Under the pieces are notes generated by a model. The model was not told where the DNA came from. It did no database searches and saw only the letters and a list, made by a program, of their open reading frames with translations. Shown here piece after piece: positions 27,951 through 36,776 of a stretch of DNA of 64,000 nucleotides. Both the position numbers and the translations under genes were made by a program. Each line of letters opens with the position of its first letter. Position 1 is the stretch's first letter. The stretch is from Gemmataceae bacterium (GTDB lineage Bacteria > Planctomycetota > Planctomycetia > Gemmatales > Gemmataceae), in contig JANWVV010000020.1 in NCBI GenBank assembly GCA_025055795.1, positions 1 to 64,000 on the forward strand, written 5' to 3'.

Positions 27951-30173
27951 ATGCCCCTGCTCCAGGCATTATTGGAAAGTGTGGGTCAGGCATTGTGCGA
28001 GAAAGGGCGGAAAGCCCTTTTAGGCCAGTGGTCCTTTGCGGACGTGTTAGCCGACGTAACACGGACAGCATTCGACTACATGCACCGCAAGTTGGTCGGT
28101 CCGGATCAGCGCACCGCATTTGAAATGTGCGCGGCAGTGGAAGGACCCGAGCTGGAACGGCGACTCAATGAGCTGATCAATGATCTGACGATGACCCATG
28201 CCGTTCCCAAAGAGCAACTCCGGGATTATCTGCGAGCGTTTCCCGCGACGGTACGGCAGATGTTTCGCCGTCCGTCCGATCCACGAGGTGTTACAGCTCC
28301 CGAAAAGTTTCAATTGCTTAAGGCCGAGGAGCTAGCCGCATTTTTACCGCCGCGGTTGCCACGCTACCGCCCCGGCGACCAGCCTCCCACCCTGGAAGGA
28401 TGGAAACTGATAGAGCTGCGTGGCTTCGGTGAATGTTCCGAAACCTGGGTAGCGGAGCACCCCGCCCAGCCTGAATTATCGCCCGCTATCATCAAACTGG
28501 CCGTTGATCCGGAAAGCAATGAACGCGTCCGTGCTAGTGCCGAATTATTTCAAAAGATGTTCACACTCAATAGCGTACCCGGGATCGTTCCGCTCCGATC
28601 GGTTTACCTGCCCCACGACGTTAAAGAACCGGCCGCGCTGGAGTCCCCCTTTTTATTCGGGTACGACTTAGGTGGTCTGCTTTACGAATGGAAGTGGCGT
28701 TACGATACCCCCAAGCCGGAAGCGGCGCTCAAGCTGATCCGACGTATTGCAGCCGTAGTAGCCGAGGCCCACAAACGTGGCATTGTCCACCGCGATCTGA
28801 AGCCTAGTAACATCCTGCTCAAGCCAACGGACGACCGGAAGTTCACCTTATGGGTAGCGGATTTCGGCTGGGGCCAGATTGAAAGCGTGCGTTCCTTGGA
28901 GATCGCCCGCATCGGCCCCCGCATGGAGCAGTTGCGACTCAGCCAACGCGGTTCGGCTACTGCCTTATATGCCTCACCGCAACAGATGAAAAAGGAACCA
29001 CCCACGCCCACAGACGACGTTCATGCTCTGGGTATGATTTGGTACCAGTTATTGTGTCGGGATCCAGCGGCATCTGCACCGGTAGGTAACGAATGGATTG
29101 AGGAATTCCGTCCCCATGGTTTTACCGAGTCGCAAGCTCGGGTACTTCAGGCTTGTTTGTCCACCCGTCCCGATCGTCGCCCCAAGGATGCCATCGCCCT
29201 GTGCGAACAGTTGTCTCAAGTGACTGTTGCCCCGCCCAACGCGGCTGCCGACGGTTCACGCCTGATCTCGTTGCGTGATCCCGGTTCATCGGTCATTCCG
29301 GTGCCCCAGGTGACTATCCGAGGCAAACCAGAAGCGAGCGAAGCGGCAGCCCATAGTGCAGCGGCAATTCTTAGTGCCGCAGGTGCCGCAGCAGCTGCTT
29401 TGGCCGCGACCAGTCCCTCAAGTACTACGGCCGGACTACGGATCATCCGCAACTCGATTGGCATGACCTTTGTGCGCATCAGTCCTGGTTCCTTCCTGAT
29501 GGGGTCGCCAGAAAACGAAGCGGGGCGTCGTGAGGGAGAGTCCCCCCAGCATGAAGTTCGCATCACCAAACCGTTTTACATCTCTGTGACGCCAGTAACT
29601 CAGGAACAGTACGAGAAGGTGAAAAACAAAAATCCCAGTTACTTTCGACGCCATCGCGGCGGCGGCCCCGATCACCCCGTAGAAAACGTCACTTGGGACC
29701 AGGCCATGCGTTTTTGTGACCGGCTCAGCCGCATGCCGGAGGAGGAAATCCACCACCGTATCTATCGTCTGCCTACCGAGGCCGAATGGGAGTACGCGTG
29801 CCGGGCAGGCACCACAACGCCGTTTTTCTGTGGCACGCAACTGACCGGTGAATATGCGGTTTTCGCTAGTTCAGGGGGTAAATACGGGGGCAAAAGCACC
29901 GCTCCGGTAGGACAAACACTGGCTAACGCGTGGGGTCTACAGGACATGCACGGTAACGTCTTCGAATGGGTCCAGGATTGGTACGACGAATACTACTACT
30001 TCGATAGTCCACCGGAGGACCCCCCGGGTCCTAAGACAGGTACCCTACGCGTTATCCGTGGGGGCTGCTGGGAATCACCCGCTTACGACTGTCGCAGTGC
30101 CGCTCGCCGCGGCCACCTGCCTGATGCTGCTTCCAATACCATCGGTTTCCGAGTCGTGCTGGTAGTCGGATGA
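27951..30173 (+). CDS. Ser/Thr protein kinase fused to a SUMF1 domain
   Basis: 740 residues from ATG 27951, chosen because GGGAGGG is six bases upstream (a TTG at 27915 is further out). Residues 1-145 are a helical region of unknown family. The kinase domain covers about 150-440: Gly-rich loop GFGECSETWVA, ATP-binding Lys182 (AIIKLAV), catalytic HRDLKPSN with Asp282, and DFG at 304-306 (VADFGWG), all intact. An Ala-rich linker (about 475-500) leads to a SUMF1/formylglycine-enzyme domain with LPTEAEWEYACRAGT, DMHGNVFEWVQDWY and a final RGGCW to IGFRVVLV. The active-site Cys pair of true formylglycine enzymes is not present. It probably works as a recognition domain of C-lectin type. Such fusions occur in planctomycetes. 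Single gene. Confidence 0.9.
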   Translation: MPLLQALLESVGQALCEKGRKALLGQWSFADVLADVTRTAFDYMHRKLVGPDQRTAFEMCAAVEGPELERRLNELINDLTMTHAVPKEQLRDYLRAFPATVRQMFRRPSDPRGVTAPEKFQLLKAEELAAFLPPRLPRYRPGDQPPTLEGWKLIELRGFGECSETWVAEHPAQPELSPAIIKLAVDPESNERVRASAELFQKMFTLNSVPGIVPLRSVYLPHDVKEPAALESPFLFGYDLGGLLYEWKWRYDTPKPEAALKLIRRIAAVVAEAHKRGIVHRDLKPSNILLKPTDDRKFTLWVADFGWGQIESVRSLEIARIGPRMEQLRLSQRGSATALYASPQQMKKEPPTPTDDVHALGMIWYQLLCRDPAASAPVGNEWIEEFRPHGFTESQARVLQACLSTRPDRRPKDAIALCEQLSQVTVAPPNAAADGSRLISLRDPGSSVIPVPQVTIRGKPEASEAAAHSAAAILSAAGAAAAALAATSPSSTTAGLRIIRNSIGMTFVRISPGSFLMGSPENEAGRREGESPQHEVRITKPFYISVTPVTQEQYEKVKNKNPSYFRRHRGGGPDHPVENVTWDQAMRFCDRLSRMPEEEIHHRIYRLPTEAEWEYACRAGTTTPFFCGTQLTGEYAVFASSGGKYGGKSTAPVGQTLANAWGLQDMHGNVFEWVQDWYDEYYYFDSPPEDPPGPKTGTLRVIRGGCWESPAYDCRSAARRGHLPDAASNTIGFRVVLVVG

Positions 30174-30311
30174 TAAACAGACCAACCCAGCGGTCCGCCC
30201 ACACAGTCCACCCCACACAAACCCACCTGCCTGCGTTAGCCCGCGAATTGACTATTCGCACCAATAGCAGCCTCAGCCATTTTTAATCAGCGATTAAGTA
30301 AAAGGGTAAAT

Positions 30312-31496
30312 TCAGGTCCGCGTCGATGATGTCGGGACCGGCGTAGTACTTGTCAAGATGTTAGCCGGCAACGTCGTTCCTGTTGCATCTTTGTCGGTGG
30401 TAGGGTTAAGGGATTGATTAGCACCGGAGCTGAGGAGCTGGCCCCATCGCTCCCACCCCTCAACCTGCATACAGGTGGCGCGAATGGCGGCCATAATCGG
30501 CATGGCCAGAAATAATCCTGCTACACCCCATAATTCCTGCCAGAACAGGCAAGCCAGAATCACCGTAGTGGCGTTTAGATCCATGCTCCGTCCCATAATC
30601 CAGGGTACGATCAGGTATCCTTCTATGGTCACAATTCCGGTGTAAATGACGAGGATGAGCAGACTAATCAAGGGATTAACAAATAACAAAGCATCTAGGA
30701 CGGGCGGAATCCCCGCGGCAATCGTCCCAAGGTAAGGGACGTAACTGAGCACTATCACCAACAAAGCCCACAAGTACCAATACTTCAGATTGGCCGCGTT
30801 GTATATGGCTCCCAATATCAACCCTAGGGCAACATTGATAATGGTACGCCAGACCAGATAGGTCCGGATCGACTCGGCCATCTCGCGGACTGCCGCGGTC
30901 ACTCGGTTCTGAATGTCGGGGGACGGGCCAAAGATCGCCCGTACTTTGTCCGTCAGCATCCGCCCTTCAATCAGCAGAAACAAAGTGATGAATAAAATCA
31001 AAATCAAGTACCAGATGTATTCGCTAGTACGGGCCAGTAATGCCGCCAGCACGTCCGATATTTTGGATCCTGTAAAAAAATCGCGGGCAGCCCGATAAAC
31101 ATTCGATTGATCCGGATCCGGGGGCAACCAACGCTCCACTCCATACGGAAAGAGCAGACTCATGTTTTGTTGCACTTCCCGATATTGTTGCTTCCATTCC
31201 TCTTCACTTTTGGGCAACCCTTCAATGGTACGCGATACCGAAATGACCAATGCCACGATTACCACCAGCAACAGGAGCAAAGAAACAATGATGGCCCCCA
31301 CGCAGGCGAAAAACCAAGGTAGATACACTGCACGGTGCAGGAAGCGGGCCAGGGGATGCAACACCGTGGCCAGCAATACCCCCAGTACCAAAGGGACAAA
31401 AATACTACGACCCAAGTACAACAGCAACGACACGCCTAGAAAAATGGACAAATTCAGCCCCAGACGTGTGGCGGTGGTCAGGTTAACCGTCATCAC
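30312..31496 (-). CDS. AI-2E family transporter
   Basis: 394 residues and about eight helices. The family signature region is around YVPYLGTIAAGIPPVLDAL, followed by IEGYLIVPWIMGRSMDLNAT, which is the conserved central block. The N-terminal helix pair (LSIFLGVSLLLYLGRSIFVP) is also typical. Members export small molecules, the name coming from AI-2 in E. coli TqsA; others are Na+/H+ antiporters. The substrate is not predictable here. A polar Ser/Thr-rich tail of about 40 residues ends it. Single gene, with no luxS nearby. Confidence 0.87.
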   Translation of the reverse strand: MMTVNLTTATRLGLNLSIFLGVSLLLYLGRSIFVPLVLGVLLATVLHPLARFLHRAVYLPWFFACVGAIIVSLLLLLVVIVALVISVSRTIEGLPKSEEEWKQQYREVQQNMSLLFPYGVERWLPPDPDQSNVYRAARDFFTGSKISDVLAALLARTSEYIWYLILILFITLFLLIEGRMLTDKVRAIFGPSPDIQNRVTAAVREMAESIRTYLVWRTIINVALGLILGAIYNAANLKYWYLWALLVIVLSYVPYLGTIAAGIPPVLDALLFVNPLISLLILVIYTGIVTIEGYLIVPWIMGRSMDLNATTVILACLFWQELWGVAGLFLAMPIMAAIRATCMQVEGWERWGQLLSSGANQSLNPTTDKDATGTTLPANILTSTTPVPTSSTRT

Positions 31497-31787
31497 CGGT
31501 TTGCTCCCTTCATCCCTAGGAGACGGTCGGTATCAGTCGTAACTGTGGATAACCTAGCTCGCAACTAACCAAGGAAAGCTAGTAGTGTCGCAATCCACTA
31601 AGTGGTTCGTCGGCCAAAGCTTCATCTCGAGCGGCCGGTCATTTTTTCATCCGGTTCGCTGTCTTTGAGCATTGACGGTTGTTACTCTTGATGCCAGATT
31701 ATCGCGGGAGAGGTCTTGATGGAAGGAACCAAGAGGGAGAACATCCTTTAAACGGATGGATAGCTCGATGATCAATCTGTGCCCAGG

Positions 31788-32678
31788 TTATGAGGGTTTG
31801 CTCGAATCTTGGAATAGCTGGGCGGCCCGCAGGGTGTTCAGCAGTAGCATGGCGATGGTCATCGGCCCGACGCCACCGGGAACAGGGGAGACCGCGGCGG
31901 CCTTCTCAGCGACAGCCGGATGAACATCCCCAACGATTCGGCCTGCCACCGCGTTTATGCCCACGTCGACAACTACGGCTCCAGGCGCTACCATCTCCGG
32001 AGTGATCATGGCAGGGACCCCCGCGGCTGCTACGACGATTTGGGCTCGCTGACAGAGGCGGGCTAAGTCCTGACTGCGTGTGTGGACAATGGTCACCGTA
32101 GCGTCCCCCGCCGCCGGATTGGGCACGGTCCGCTTTTGCAGCAGCATCAGGGCCAACGGTTTGCCCACTATGTTGCTGCGACCGATCACGACAATTTCTT
32201 TGCCTGCAGTCTCGTACCCGTGGCGGCGCAGTAACTGCACAACCCCATGGGGGGTACAGGGGTAAAAACGCGGCCGGCCCAAGGTTAGCAAACCGGCGTT
32301 TTCCGGATGAAATGCGTCAACGTCCTTGCGAGGATCGACTGCCTCCTGCACAGCAGATTCGTCAAGATGCGGTGGTAACGGTAACTGCACCAGAATACCG
32401 TGGACATGAGGATCGGCATTGAGCTGTTCGATCAGGCCCAGGAGCCTTGCAGCGGTGATGTCGGCGGGAAGGTGGTGTATCCATGACCGCATCCCCACTT
32501 GCTGGCAGGCTTTATGCTTGTTGCGAACGTAAAGTTGACTGGCAGGATTATCACCAACCAGGATGGCAGCTAGTCCAGGGGGCGGCAGACCCCGACGTAC
32601 CCGTTCGGCCACCTGAGCGGCCAGTTCCTCCCGGATTGCCGCCGCTGTGGCTTTCCCATCCAGCAGACGGGCCGTCAT
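31788..32678 (-). CDS. folD: Bifunctional methylenetetrahydrofolate dehydrogenase/cyclohydrolase
   Basis: 296 residues. It interconverts 5,10-methylene-THF and 10-formyl-THF in the cytoplasm, feeding purine and formyl-Met synthesis. Key stretches are SQLYVRNKHKACQQVGM (Tyr and Lys of the active site), DAFHPENAGLL, PCTPHGVVQLL, GRSNIVGKPLALML (NADP site) and PVPGGVGPMTIAMLL. The start codon overlaps the end of the cobB-like gene by four bases (ATGA), so the two are probably translated together. Confidence 0.97.
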   Translation of the reverse strand: MTARLLDGKATAAAIREELAAQVAERVRRGLPPPGLAAILVGDNPASQLYVRNKHKACQQVGMRSWIHHLPADITAARLLGLIEQLNADPHVHGILVQLPLPPHLDESAVQEAVDPRKDVDAFHPENAGLLTLGRPRFYPCTPHGVVQLLRRHGYETAGKEIVVIGRSNIVGKPLALMLLQKRTVPNPAAGDATVTIVHTRSQDLARLCQRAQIVVAAAGVPAMITPEMVAPGAVVVDVGINAVAGRIVGDVHPAVAEKAAAVSPVPGGVGPMTIAMLLLNTLRAAQLFQDSSKPS

Positions 32679-33442
32679 ATCACTCTCTCCAACGCCTGCA
32701 CTAGTTGAGGCAGAATTACCCCTGAAGGACCGTATAATCCCAGATCGACCTGGGGGGTGGCCTCTGTATGCGTCAAATTAATCTCGATGATGCGTGCCGG
32801 AGGGTCACCCCGCCGAGCGATCGGGATCAGCGACGCTGCCGGATAGACTACGGCAGAAGTGCCTACTACCAGTAACAGGTCGCAGGTATGGGCCGCCCAG
32901 ACGGCTGCCTCCCAAGTCTCTTCAGGGAGCATTTCGCCAAACCAGACGATATCGGGGCGTAGTGGCCCCGCACACCGCGGACAACGAGGTAGCTCTTCCA
33001 ACGGTTCCAGCCCTCGGTCGCGGACCTCGCCGCAACCCAAACAACGTGTCCGTCGCAAGTTGCCGTGCAATTCCAGCACCTGACGACTGCCCGCCGCTTG
33101 ATGGAGCCCATCCACATTCTGCGTAACCAAGGTGAACCGGTCACCCCAACGTCGCTCCAACTCAGCTAGTGCGTAGTGTCCCGGGTTGGGCTGCACCTGC
33201 CGCAGGTTAGCCCGTCGGGCGTTATAAAACCGCCATACCAGTACCGGATTGCGACGAAAACCCTCGGGACTGGCCACGTCTTCAATCCGATGCCCTTCCC
33301 ATAGACCATCGCTGCCGCGAAAGGTCGGCACTCCACTTTCGGCGGACACCCCCGCACCGGTCAGCACACACAAGCGCTCGGCCTGACGGAGCCACTGGAC
33401 CGCCTCGTCCAAACCCGCCAGTTGCTTGGTTTCCATTGTCAT
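32675..33442 (-). CDS. cobB: NAD-dependent deacylase, sirtuin family
   Basis: 255 residues. Removes acyl groups from lysines using NAD. NAD loop: GAGVSAESGVPTFRG at 29-43; catalytic His126 in LELHGNL; zinc Cys134, Cys137, Cys154 and Cys157. Tyr73 and Arg76 in RFYNARRANL match the Tyr/Arg pair of E. coli CobB and SIRT5, which lets them remove negatively charged acyl groups such as succinyl, so desuccinylase activity is expected besides deacetylation. It lies directly upstream of folD with a four-base overlap, a pairing with no obvious logic, perhaps only shared transcription. An acs gene is not in the window. ATG 33442 is used; Met 3 is an alternative. Confidence 0.93.
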   Translation of the reverse strand: MTMETKQLAGLDEAVQWLRQAERLCVLTGAGVSAESGVPTFRGSDGLWEGHRIEDVASPEGFRRNPVLVWRFYNARRANLRQVQPNPGHYALAELERRWGDRFTLVTQNVDGLHQAAGSRQVLELHGNLRRTRCLGCGEVRDRGLEPLEELPRCPRCAGPLRPDIVWFGEMLPEETWEAAVWAAHTCDLLLVVGTSAVVYPAASLIPIARRGDPPARIIEINLTHTEATPQVDLGLYGPSGVILPQLVQALERVI

Positions 33443-33820
33443 GGGGCGTGCTCCTTACTGCCTGCAATTTTGCTAGCAGAATAACGCTTCCGTGGCTGCC
33501 GAACAAGCATCCGCTATCGTGATCCTATCTTCATCCTTGTACCCCATCGTGCCATTGCGAAATCCACGACATAGGAGACATTATCCACTAGGCCCTCCCC
33601 TTGCCAACGTTCAGTCAAATGGCTGTTATCTACAAATACAAATGGCTGTTATCTACAAATAAATCGCGCCTCACTTGCCTCTCTAAGCTGACAGCCAGGG
33701 TCACAACTTCCATTTCCTGCTTGTCGCACAGCTATCTGTCAAGCAGTGGGCTATGAGTAGACTTGAACAAACCTCTGAGTCGCTAGGGCATTTGATCGGT
33801 TATGTTCTTACAAGTCCGGG
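33443..33820. other. Intergenic region with a 23-bp tandem repeat
   Basis: About 380 bases between the upstream end of cobB and the end of the threonine synthase gene. Apart from the two-copy 23-bp repeat at 33616-33661 nothing is recognised: no coding frame and no hairpin with a T-run. Confidence 0.4.
33616..33661. repeat. 23-bp tandem duplication, two copies
   Basis: The unit, beginning CAAATGGCTGTTATCTAC and ending AAATA, occurs at 33616-33638 and again, identical, at 33639-33661. Two perfect copies suggest a recent slippage event. It is too short and too few to be a CRISPR array or an iteron set. Confidence 0.9.
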
Positions 33821-35215
33821 TTAGGCATAAAGTTCAATAGCCTTGATGATTTCCGCCAGATCGTTAGGAACCTGCACAGCGCGGTTGGCATAGGTGGCCC
33901 GGCGGACCCCCCGCCGACCTAGTTTCTGATCGAACAGATTCCGGTCATCGCTATGGTAGGCCACTGTTGCGTCGGGGTCCTTCAGAACATGCCCCGTCAG
34001 AATGCAGACAACGGTCTCTTCCGGTTGGATGATACCTTCTGTCACTAGCCGACGCAGTCCAGCTACACTGGCCGCACTAGCAGGCTCACAGCCTAAACCA
34101 CCTGCACCCACTTGAGCTTTAGCGTCCAGGATCTCCTGATCCGTCACTTCACGGACTACGCCCCCGCAGATCTCGAGAGCTCGCAACGCCTTAGGGAGGT
34201 TAACAGGACGGTTGATCTCTATGGCACTTGCTAGGGTATCTGCCCGTCGCTGATTCACGTCTAATTCACGCATATAGCCAGTAATCAGATTATCATCATA
34301 TTGTCCTCCATTCCAGCGAAGTCCTCGATGTTCGTACAGTTCATAAAAGGTATTAGCTCCGGCCGCGTTGATGACTGCTAGCCGCGGCAATTGCCGGAGT
34401 AAACCCAACTGGTACAACTCCGCAAAGGCCTTACCAAAGCTGGAAACGTTGCCTAAGTTGCCTCCTGGGACGACGATCCAATCCGGCGGCTGCCACCGCA
34501 ATGCCTCTAGCACCCGATACATGATCGTTTTCTGGCCTTCGAGCCGGAAAGGATTGATGCTATTAACCAAATAAATTCCCAACTGCCGGCTGACGTCCTG
34601 GACACGACGTAAGGCATCATCGAAATCGCCTGCAATCTGAATGGTTAAGGCGCCGTGTTCCAAAGCCTGGGAAAGTTTACCATAACTGATTTTACCGGAG
34701 CCTATGAAAATAATGCCACGCATTTGCCCAGAGGCGGCACAATACAGGGCCAGACTAGCACTCGTGTTCCCCGTGCTGGCACAAGCGGCTCGACTCGCAC
34801 CGGTCAGGCGAGCATGGGTGAAGGCTGCCGTCATCCCATTGTCCTTGAAACTCCCGCTGGGATTAAGCCCTTCGTATTGCAAAAACAAACGGCCGGGACG
34901 TAACCCGACGTACGCAGCCACCGCATCGGACCTTAGGCACAGAGTCTGCCCTTCACCAATCGTGACGACCTGGTTTTCCGGAGCGAAAGGAAACAAGGCC
35001 CGGAAACGCCACACTCCGGAAAAGTTCAAGGGATGGCTCCGTTGTGACCAGGTATTCTCCCACTCCGCCAGGGAACGCGGCAGCGGCAGACGATCCCACT
35101 CATAGTCGACGTCCAGGAGATTACCACAGCGGGGACAACGAAAAGCGGTCTCGCTTACATCCATCGTCGCCCGGCACTGGGGGATGATGCACCGTTGAAA
35201 CACACATTCTTTCAT
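33821..35215 (-). CDS. thrC: Threonine synthase
   Basis: PLP enzyme that converts O-phosphohomoserine to threonine, the last step of the pathway. About 464 residues from ATG 35215; the frame also opens at 35251 with 12 more residues. The PLP lysine is in [17 protein letters not shown]. The first 40 residues carry Cys pairs ([11 protein letters not shown] and [12 protein letters not shown]), a zinc-ribbon-like cap found in thrC of plant/bacterial class II type. The C-terminus is long and ends IIKAIELYA. Single gene here; no hom or thrB neighbour. Confidence 0.92.
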   Translation of the reverse strand: MKECVFQRCIIPQCRATMDVSETAFRCPRCGNLLDVDYEWDRLPLPRSLAEWENTWSQRSHPLNFSGVWRFRALFPFAPENQVVTIGEGQTLCLRSDAVAAYVGLRPGRLFLQYEGLNPSGSFKDNGMTAAFTHARLTGASRAACASTGNTSASLALYCAASGQMRGIIFIGSGKISYGKLSQALEHGALTIQIAGDFDDALRRVQDVSRQLGIYLVNSINPFRLEGQKTIMYRVLEALRWQPPDWIVVPGGNLGNVSSFGKAFAELYQLGLLRQLPRLAVINAAGANTFYELYEHRGLRWNGGQYDDNLITGYMRELDVNQRRADTLASAIEINRPVNLPKALRALEICGGVVREVTDQEILDAKAQVGAGGLGCEPASAASVAGLRRLVTEGIIQPEETVVCILTGHVLKDPDATVAYHSDDRNLFDQKLGRRGVRRATYANRAVQVPNDLAEIIKAIELYA

Positions 35216-35456
35216 GCCGCTGTTGTAGGAGCCGAAGCTGGAATTGGGCACCTCAGACCGTGTCTGTCCTAGCCCACGCAGGCATCTCCTTCAAGAAGCG
35301 AATATTTATTTCTCCGAGACACAAACTTATTGGAGCCGAATGGTTAAAGACGCTATTTGTGCCGATAGTTGCGAATCGTCGCCATAGATTTAACTAGGGA
35401 CTACTGCCCATCCCTCGATAATCAGGGTAAGGGGGAACATTCTTCAGATGGAACCT

Positions 35457-36548
35457 CTAAGGTAGAGGGACATTCTCCAGACGGAAAGGTACCTTTACCT
35501 CTCGCAAGGGGGCAGGGGTCACTAAGATCAAAGCCCACCCCCGTTGCATGGGATCGATTCGCGTCGGAAATTGACACACCGCTCGCACTTGACGTCCACT
35601 GGCGTAAATGTCTTCACCCTGGGGCCGGACAATCTTGCCGTCCGGCATGCGCCAGATGAGCTGCACATCCCGTAGCCATTTGCTTTCCTCGAAACTGTCA
35701 AATGCAGGATGGGAAGAGGGATACAGCCACTCCAATTCCACCTCCCAAAGTTCCAGTGACTCGATCTTCCGCATGCTTTTCCAGGTTAGTTGAAGCATCT
35801 CAACTGTCTGCGACACTGGCTTGGCTTGCGGTGGGGTATTCCAGACTACGTTTAATAAGCGTTCGGCTATTATGGCGTGAAAGTCACCTTCAAGCCGAGC
35901 GAGCCGTTGGGCGCTACGCTGGACACCGTGAAGGCGGACCATCAGTTCGCCCGAGGCAGCGAGCGGATACTGGTAACTTTTGCCAGTCTCTGCCTGCAGA
36001 GCTTGACCGCGATCGTCGATGGCCACGGTAATACGGGGCACGCTGTCCATCCGATAAATTGCATATTGGGGTTCCCAATGGACCAGCAGACGAATGTCGC
36101 AGCTGGACGCCGCCAGTTCCGGCACCAGCCGGGCGGTAACGGCCTGGACGACCAGGCGGAACGGACCATTCAGGCTGGCTATCGTCTGACCGGAGCCGCG
36201 AGGCACAAGTCGCAAACTACGTCCGTCGGCACTAACGAGCCATCGCCCCTGCACCCGAGCAGCAAGCTGGTCTATCGCTTGCCAGAAAGGCACATCATGG
36301 AAGCTCAGAGGACACGGTCGCTCTGCCAGTAGCGGATCTGTGTCTAGCTGCACGCCACCACTTTGGCTCAGAGCTGTCACTGCCTGTCGCACCGTGGCTG
36401 TCGGTAGGTTATGCTGGACTCGCGTGGGCGGCGGCAACCCTGACACCACCTCATCCGCCCTGCATGGATAAACGGATGTGCTGAACAAACCGGGCCAACC
36501 ACTTACGACAATTAAAAGAACCAGACCAAGCCAACGTCGCGTATTCAT
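35457..36548 (-). CDS. Secreted hypothetical protein with STN-like N-terminal domain
   Basis: 363 residues. The signal peptide MNTRRWLGLVLLIVVSGWP ends near residue 30. Residues 45-115 (start NLPTATVRQAVTALSQSGGV, then QAIDQLAARVQGRW) have the alternating strand-helix look of STN/secretin N-terminal domains, an inference from pattern only. The remainder (about 115-363) has no recognised family, ends in LPLREVKVPFRLENVPLP-like beta-rich sequence, and contains many Trp and Leu. Exported, function unknown. It is followed on its strand by the threonine synthase gene at some distance and divergent from aceE. Confidence 0.68.
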   Translation of the reverse strand: MNTRRWLGLVLLIVVSGWPGLFSTSVYPCRADEVVSGLPPPTRVQHNLPTATVRQAVTALSQSGGVQLDTDPLLAERPCPLSFHDVPFWQAIDQLAARVQGRWLVSADGRSLRLVPRGSGQTIASLNGPFRLVVQAVTARLVPELAASSCDIRLLVHWEPQYAIYRMDSVPRITVAIDDRGQALQAETGKSYQYPLAASGELMVRLHGVQRSAQRLARLEGDFHAIIAERLLNVVWNTPPQAKPVSQTVEMLQLTWKSMRKIESLELWEVELEWLYPSSHPAFDSFEESKWLRDVQLIWRMPDGKIVRPQGEDIYASGRQVRAVCQFPTRIDPMQRGWALILVTPAPLREVKVPFRLENVPLP

Positions 36549-36776
36549 AGGCGTGGATTCCTGATGCAGTTATTCCTCTGCCTTGCTGACCCCTGATTTC
36601 AGGGCAACTCTGGAGATACCCTCACTCCGGCTCATAAAGATTCACCTGTTTCCGAATGCGTTTCAGGTCTACAGACCCGGTCGATTGGTTCGATCTTCGG
36701 TTGTCAGTATGGGCACCCATGCTTAGAGGATGGTTGTGATTTACGGGATTTTCAAGGTTCCTTAGCAGGGCGGGTA

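Noticed and set aside
32675-33442. Sir2-type protein considered as part of an anti-phage defence system
   Set aside because: It is a complete CobB-type deacylase with zinc site and no effector partner gene; the neighbour is folD.
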